Of a stretch of 39,143 nt of DNA, positions 34,268 through 39,143 are shown piece after piece. The notes beneath the pieces are model-generated. The model worked only from the letters and a program-made list of their open reading frames with translations. It was not told the DNA's origin and did not search any database. The translations under genes were made by a program, and so were the position numbers. The first letter of the stretch is position 1. Each line of letters begins with the position of its first letter. This DNA is from Candidatus Avamphibacillus intestinigallinarum. GTDB taxonomy: Bacteria > Bacillota > Bacilli > Bacillales > Amphibacillaceae. Where the stretch lies: NCBI GenBank assembly GCA_018711205.1, contig DVIO01000064.1, positions 1 to 39,143 on the forward strand, written 5' to 3'.

Positions 34268-36076
34268 TTACATGATACGTTTAAACATTTTCTCTAGTTC
34301 ATATGTTGAAAAATGAACGATAATCGGCCGTCCATGTGGACATGTAAAAGGATCGACAGTTTTACGTAAATCATCTAGTAAAATATTCATATCTTCCAAG
34401 TTCAAATAATGATTTGCTTTAATAGATCGTTTACAAGACATGAGTATCGCTGCATCTTCTCTAATTTTTTGAATACTAATCGCTTTTTCATTTAGGACCG
34501 TATCGACAATTTCACGGATAATTTCTGCTTCCTGATTTTTAGGAAACCAGGTCGGTTGAGAACGAACGATACAAGCTTTTTGACCAAAATGTTCAAAAAA
34601 GATACCGACACTTTCTAATTCTTCTTTATGTTGTTCAATACAGTCCATTTCTCGACTCGTAAATTCAAACGTGATGGGAATAAGTAATTCTTGTAATGTT
34701 TTGTCCGTTTGTCCAAGCTTCTCTTTAAAATATTCATATTTAATCCGCTCTTGTGCAGCATGTTGATCAATCATGTAGAGTCCGTTTTCATTTTGGGCCA
34801 TAATGTATGTCCCTTGTAACTGCCCAATCGGATATAAGGGCGGTATTCTATCTGCAGTGTGCTCATGAATATTCATATCATGAGCAGGCTCAGATTTTTC
34901 TATATGGGCTAAATCGGCTACTTCTATTGAATCCTCAACATCTTCATATGCGACATGTTCCGGTATGTTTGGATTTGTATTTGTCTCATTTACTTTTACA
35001 AAATCCGAACGGTTGAGCTCAAAACTAGGTTGTTCTGATTGCTTAGGTGGATTGTCTTGAACGGGTTCTTTTGATTCCAGGGAAGGAATTAATGCTGTAT
35101 TTCTAAAAACATCCCGAATCGTTTTTTCAACAAGCTCGATTAATTCTTTTTCTTTACTAAATCTTACTTCTAACTTTGTAGGATGGACATTCACATCAAT
35201 TAAAATGGGATCCATCTCAATATTTAATACCGTTAGTGGTAACCGACCTATTGGTAGTAATGTATGATAAGCACGTAGAATCGCTTGATTAATTGCGATA
35301 CTCTTAATGTAACGACCATTAATGATCACTGACATGTAATTTCGTGATGCCCTTGTGATTTCAGGTTTGGCAACGAAGCCAGTCAATTTAAAATCTAACG
35401 ATTCAGCTTCAATTTTCAGCATTTTTCGCACAATATTCATGCCGTAAATTTTCGCTAAAACATGTAGTAAATCGCCATCTCCAGTTGTTTGTAATAACAC
35501 TTTGTCATTATGGACAACTTCAAAACGTATATCTGGATGAGCCATTGCTAAGCGATACATTGTTTCTGTAATATGTCCCAACTCTGTATGGATTGTTTTC
35601 ATATATTTTAAGCGAGCTGGTGTATTGTAAAAGAGTTCATCTACTTTAATTTCTGTACCTTGACGCGCATCTGTTTTAGTCGTCTGTTTAATTGTTCCAC
35701 CTTCGATATATAAAGAAGTTCCTGCATGATTTCCTTCTGATGATTTGATGGTTAGTTTACTGACAGAAGCGATACTTGCAAGAGCTTCTCCACGAAAACC
35801 TAATGTTTTAACGTGAAATAGATCGATTTCATTTTTTATTTTACTTGTTGCATGTCTTAAAAAGGCTTTACTAATATCTTCTTCATCCATACCTCTACCG
35901 TTGTCAACGACCTTAATGGATTCTAAGCCAGCCTCTTTAACTTCGACCTTTATCCAAGTGCTTTCTGCATCAATAGAATTCTCAACTAATTCTTTGACGA
36001 CTGAGGCAGGTCGTTCAACAACTTCTCCAGCTGCTATTTTATTACTTAACGCATCAGGCAATTCATAAATCTTCAT
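34268..36076 (-). CDS. mutL: DNA mismatch repair protein MutL
   Basis: MutL couples MutS mismatch recognition to strand incision. The 602-residue chain has GHKL ATPase motifs [30 protein letters not shown] and [12 protein letters not shown]. It then has an acidic, low-conservation linker (about residues 340-410) and a C-terminal dimerisation/endonuclease domain with [26 protein letters not shown] and [11 protein letters not shown], so the metal-dependent nicking site of Gram-positive MutL appears intact. I chose ATG at 36076, 7 nt after GGGGA; GTG at 36082 is possible. It is 18 nt downstream of mutS. Confidence 0.95.
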   Translation of the reverse strand: MKIYELPDALSNKIAAGEVVERPASVVKELVENSIDAESTWIKVEVKEAGLESIKVVDNGRGMDEEDISKAFLRHATSKIKNEIDLFHVKTLGFRGEALASIASVSKLTIKSSEGNHAGTSLYIEGGTIKQTTKTDARQGTEIKVDELFYNTPARLKYMKTIHTELGHITETMYRLAMAHPDIRFEVVHNDKVLLQTTGDGDLLHVLAKIYGMNIVRKMLKIEAESLDFKLTGFVAKPEITRASRNYMSVIINGRYIKSIAINQAILRAYHTLLPIGRLPLTVLNIEMDPILIDVNVHPTKLEVRFSKEKELIELVEKTIRDVFRNTALIPSLESKEPVQDNPPKQSEQPSFELNRSDFVKVNETNTNPNIPEHVAYEDVEDSIEVADLAHIEKSEPAHDMNIHEHTADRIPPLYPIGQLQGTYIMAQNENGLYMIDQHAAQERIKYEYFKEKLGQTDKTLQELLIPITFEFTSREMDCIEQHKEELESVGIFFEHFGQKACIVRSQPTWFPKNQEAEIIREIVDTVLNEKAISIQKIREDAAILMSCKRSIKANHYLNLEDMNILLDDLRKTVDPFTCPHGRPIIVHFSTYELEKMFKRIM

Positions 36077-36094
36077 AAACACATCCCCACAAAC

Positions 36095-38686
36095 CTATTT
36101 AGATATATTTTTCTTTAAACGATATAACGTATTTAAAGCATCAAGAGGTGTCATATCAAGTACATCTAGCTTCTCAAGCTCTTGAATGATATTCGTATAT
36201 GTTGCTGTAGGTTGTTTTTTAGGTTCATTCTTAGGTGTTGCAAAAAATGAAAGCTGCTGATCCAACACTTCAGATTCTTGTTTAGCTGCTTCATCACCAG
36301 TGTAGCTTGTATTCGTTGTTTCAAGTTGTTCTAAAATAATTGAAGCCCTCTCAATTAATTCATCAGGTAAGTTGGCTAGCTTAGCCACATGAATTCCATA
36401 GCTCTCATCTGCGGCTCCATCTTTAATTTGATGTAAGAAAACGACGTGTCCATCGTGTTCCTCCGCACGTACATGAATATTTTTTAATTGAGATAAACTC
36501 TTTTCTAATGTTGTCAGTTCATGATAATGCGTGGAGAATAAAGTATAGGCTCCTATTTTCTCATGAATATGTTCAATAATTGCTTGTGCAAGAGCCATAC
36601 CATCATAAGTACTTGTCCCACGCCCAATTTCATCTAAGAGAATTAAACTACGATCTGTTGCATGGCCAATGGCATGATTGGTTTCTAACATTTCGACCAT
36701 AAAAGTACTTTTACCTGCAACGAGATCGTCTGCAGCGCCAATTCTAGTAAATATTTGATCAATGACTGATAACTCTGCTTCTTCGCAGGCGACAAAGCAA
36801 CCAATTTGTCCCATGATGATTGTTAAAGCGACCTGTCTCATATACGTGCTTTTCCCACTCATATTAGGTCCTGTAATTAATAGCATTTTTTCCTCTTCTG
36901 ATAACAGAATATTGTTTGGAACAAATGATCCATCTGTTAATACTTGCTCAATGACCGGATGACGACTACCTTTTATATTCAATCCGTTTTCTATAAATGT
37001 CGGCCGTTTATATCCGTTTTCTTCACTTACTTTAGCAAAGGATTGTAAAACGTCGATTTCACTAATGGTTTTGGCGATTTCCTGAATATTAGTGATATAG
37101 GCTTTTGTTTGCTCTCTAATTTGTAAAAATAATTGATATTCCAGTTCGACACTCTTGTCCTCTGCTTCTAAAATAAGTTGTTCTTTCTCTTTAAGTTCCG
37201 GGGTAATATAACGTTCTGCATTTGCTAACGTTTGTTTTCTTTCATACCTACCTTCAGGAATCAGTGGAATATTCGCTTTAGTAATTTCTATATAATATCC
37301 GAAGACTTTATTAAATCCAACTTTTAAAGATTTAATATTTGTTGCTTCTTTTTCTTTCCGTTCAAGTTCCGCAATCCAGGTCTTTCCATTTTTAGAAGCA
37401 TCTAAATACGTATCCAGTTCAGCATCATAGCCAATTTTGATTAAGCCACCTTCTGATATAGAAACTGGAGGATTATCAACAATACTTGCTTCAAGTAAGG
37501 ATACAAGCTCAGGTAACTCATTTAAATGTTGAGAAAGCTCTTTAATACGTTCATGATTAGATGCATTTAAAACGTCTTTAATAATGGGTATTTTTGATAA
37601 AGATGCTTTTAATTGTATTAAATCTTTTGCATTTGCATTTCCATATGAGATGCGACCAACCAATCGTTCTAAATCATAAACAGATTTCAATGCTTCACGG
37701 ATTTCTTCTCGTTGTAAAAAATCTTGATAAAATCCCTCTGTAATATTTAGCCGTTTTTCTATTTCATATTGTTTTAATAAAGGTCTCTCAAGCCATTTTT
37801 TCAACAACCGAGATCCCATTGCTGTAACAGTTTGATCGAGTACCCAAAGTAAACTTCCATGTTTTTCTTTCTTTAATAAGGTTTCTGTTAATTCTAGATT
37901 GCGCTTTGAATATTTATCTAGTTTTAAATATTTATCCAATTGAATGACTTTCGCTGGTTGCATATGTGCTAACGAGCGTTTTTGTGTCGTATGTACGTAA
38001 TTTAGCATTCGACTAAAAGCTTCGATAAATTGTTCATCTACTAAGTCTTCGCATAAATCACGATATTCTCCATGAAAATTGGCATCATCCTCGTAAGATA
38101 AGGTAACACTTAACTCTTCCTGTAACGATTGCTGGTAGTTTTCTTTTAACGATGATTGAATGACGATTTCTTTAATAGGCTGGTTATATAATTCATGAAT
38201 CACGCCGTCCCAACCATCTTCAATTAATGCTAAATTCGTCTCACCAGTCGTTAAATCGTGATAAGCAATGACAAAATGACCATTCTCAAAATATGTAAGA
38301 CTTGCTAAAAAGTTATTTTCACCCTCATTCAACATATTTGTCTCCATAACAGTACCTGGAGTAATAAGCTGAACGACCTCTCTTTTCACGACACCTTTTG
38401 CGGTTTTAGGATCTTCTACTTGTTCACAAATTGCAATTTTATATCCTTTTTCTACAAGGTTTTGAATGTAACCCTCAGCAGAGTGATGTGGAACTCCACA
38501 CATCGGTATCGGCTCATTTTTCCCAGAATCACGCTTTGTTAAGGTAATTTCTAGTTCTCTTGCAGCCAAAATAGCATCGTCAAAGAACATTTCATAAAAA
38601 TCACCTAATCTAAAAAATAAAAAAGCATCTGTATATTGCTCTTTAATTTTTAAATATTGTTGCATCATCGGTGTTTGTTTAGACAT
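36095..38686 (-). CDS. mutS: DNA mismatch repair protein MutS
   Basis: MutS recognises mismatches and small loops. The 863-residue protein has the N-terminal mismatch-binding domain with FFRLGDFYEMFFDDA (the Phe-X-Glu motif is FYE), the connector and lever domains, and the ATPase domain with Walker A TGPNMSGKSTYMRQ near residue 605, LLDEIGRGTSTYDG near 680 and FSTHYHELT. The ATG at 38686 has GGTGGAGG 5 nt upstream; an upstream in-frame ATG at 38698 overlaps that site. It heads the mutS-mutL-miaA-hfq operon behind an extended -10 promoter and a terminator for cotE. Confidence 0.96.
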   Translation of the reverse strand: MSKQTPMMQQYLKIKEQYTDAFLFFRLGDFYEMFFDDAILAARELEITLTKRDSGKNEPIPMCGVPHHSAEGYIQNLVEKGYKIAICEQVEDPKTAKGVVKREVVQLITPGTVMETNMLNEGENNFLASLTYFENGHFVIAYHDLTTGETNLALIEDGWDGVIHELYNQPIKEIVIQSSLKENYQQSLQEELSVTLSYEDDANFHGEYRDLCEDLVDEQFIEAFSRMLNYVHTTQKRSLAHMQPAKVIQLDKYLKLDKYSKRNLELTETLLKKEKHGSLLWVLDQTVTAMGSRLLKKWLERPLLKQYEIEKRLNITEGFYQDFLQREEIREALKSVYDLERLVGRISYGNANAKDLIQLKASLSKIPIIKDVLNASNHERIKELSQHLNELPELVSLLEASIVDNPPVSISEGGLIKIGYDAELDTYLDASKNGKTWIAELERKEKEATNIKSLKVGFNKVFGYYIEITKANIPLIPEGRYERKQTLANAERYITPELKEKEQLILEAEDKSVELEYQLFLQIREQTKAYITNIQEIAKTISEIDVLQSFAKVSEENGYKRPTFIENGLNIKGSRHPVIEQVLTDGSFVPNNILLSEEEKMLLITGPNMSGKSTYMRQVALTIIMGQIGCFVACEEAELSVIDQIFTRIGAADDLVAGKSTFMVEMLETNHAIGHATDRSLILLDEIGRGTSTYDGMALAQAIIEHIHEKIGAYTLFSTHYHELTTLEKSLSQLKNIHVRAEEHDGHVVFLHQIKDGAADESYGIHVAKLANLPDELIERASIILEQLETTNTSYTGDEAAKQESEVLDQQLSFFATPKNEPKKQPTATYTNIIQELEKLDVLDMTPLDALNTLYRLKKNISK

Positions 38687-38719
38687 AGTATCCTCCACCC
38701 GTTCATTAATCTAACATTT

Positions 38720-38728
38720 ATTATAACA
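38720..38728 (-). promoter_or_regulatory. Extended -10 promoter of the mutS operon
   Basis: On the minus strand TG-T-TATAAT forms a complete extended -10 about 35-40 nt before the MutS ATG. No good -35 is present, which is acceptable for an extended -10 promoter. Confidence 0.6.
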
Positions 38729-38759
38729 TATGGACGTATATGAATAAGTAAACGAAATC

Positions 38760-38813
38760 CTTATTATAAAATAAAAATGTCCCGGGGGTAGTAAACTACC
38801 CCCGGGACATTTT
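38760..38813 (-). terminator. Strong terminator of cotE
   Basis: A perfect 19-bp stem (38774-38792 with 38795-38813), with a GC-rich core, leaves only two unpaired bases in sequence. On the minus strand it is followed by TTTTTATTTTAT. It is the strongest hairpin in the window and separates cotE from mutS. Confidence 0.95.
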
Positions 38814-38827
38814 AAGTATGTTATCTA

Positions 38828-39143
38828 TTACTTGCTATTTTCTGTTAAAAAACTTGCTTCTAAATTTTTGACCTCTTCATCCGTTAAAGCTTGATCCAAA
38901 TCTTCTTGATCAACGGATTGATTGTTTGGGTCTACTTTGACATATAATTTTGTCTCCCCAATGACTTGAACGAGTAATTCTCTCTCTATTTCAATTACAA
39001 TGTTATCACGTTGCTTACTAATTTCGCATTCTAAGCAGTTTGGCTGTTGCTCGGCATTTACAATGATGTCATAGTCATCATTAATACATTGTTGATCTTT
39101 AATGGATAGTGGGATGACATCAGAATATTCGATACGCTCAGTA
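38828..39143 (-). CDS. cotE: Spore coat morphogenetic protein CotE, C-terminal part (N-terminus outside window)
   Basis: The last 105 codons of a gene reading in from the right edge were translated by hand from the minus strand; the frame is open to a TAA at 38828-38830. The segment PNCLECEISKQRDNIVIEIERELLVQVIGETKLYVKV matches my recollection of CotE. It is followed by an acidic C-terminal tail, also typical of CotE. CotE organises the outer spore coat in the mother cell. The position immediately upstream of mutS-mutL is the same as in B. subtilis. A very strong terminator follows. Confidence 0.85.
   Translation of the reverse strand, partial: TERIEYSDVIPLSIKDQQCINDDYDIIVNAEQQPNCLECEISKQRDNIVIEIERELLVQVIGETKLYVKVDPNNQSVDQEDLDQALTDEEVKNLEASFLTENSK

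Overview
The window is ordinary core chromosome from a low-GC, spore-forming Firmicute of the Bacillaceae (Bacillus/Oceanobacillus/Virgibacillus-like). The base composition is AT-rich, most genes have AGGAGG-type ribosome binding sites, and spoVK, a cotE fragment and a sporulation-type histidine kinase are present. Gene order follows B. subtilis closely in two blocks: lexA-yneB-ynzC-tkt-yneF-ccdA-ccdC-yneK-citB-yneN-yneP-plsY-parE-parC, and cotE-mutS-mutL-miaA-hfq-spoVK-hflX-ynbB-glnA. I see no prophage, insertion sequence, CRISPR array, rRNA or tRNA.

Layout: 1-2100 carries the start of a cysteine synthase gene and dsdA (D-serine ammonia-lyase), the latter behind a sigma-B-like promoter and a long inverted repeat. 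2248-8386 holds a ypcP-type 5'-3' exonuclease gene and a five-gene acyl-CoA catabolic cluster (dehydrogenase, biotin carboxylase, 72-residue biotin carrier, hydratase, carboxyltransferase) resembling B. subtilis yngJ/yngH/yngF/yngE and leucine degradation. This cluster lies directly behind parE-parC (8416-12831), topoisomerase IV. Divergent from parE are plsY, folE2 and yidD (13227-15102), which converge on yneP, yneN and the aconitase gene (15130-18997). A soluble PAS histidine kinase (19193-20287) follows.

From 20506 to 26341 there is a DUF2621 gene, ccdC, a lone mrpB-like gene where B. subtilis has ccdB, then ccdA, yneF, tkt, ynzC and yneB. lexA (26470) is divergent from yneB and shares one SOS box with it; yneA, normally next to lexA, is absent. 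A small unknown gene, a csbD-like stress gene behind a second sigma-B-like promoter, and a G-rich repeat structure lead to glnA. glnA is not preceded by glnR. The rest is ynbB, hflX, spoVK, then the mutS-mutL-miaA-hfq operon and the 3' end of cotE.

Functional links: CcdA is the likely electron donor for the TlpA/ResA-like YneN. LexA controls itself and probably yneB. MutS and MutL form mismatch repair. ParE and ParC form topoisomerase IV. The best candidates for something unusual are the orphan mrpB in the ccd cluster, the sigma-B-like promoter and operator-like repeat of dsdA, the G-rich repeats beside glnA, and the Ile/Asp residues in the quinolone-determining region of ParC. Comparisons with B. 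subtilis and S. aureus are from memory and were not computed.
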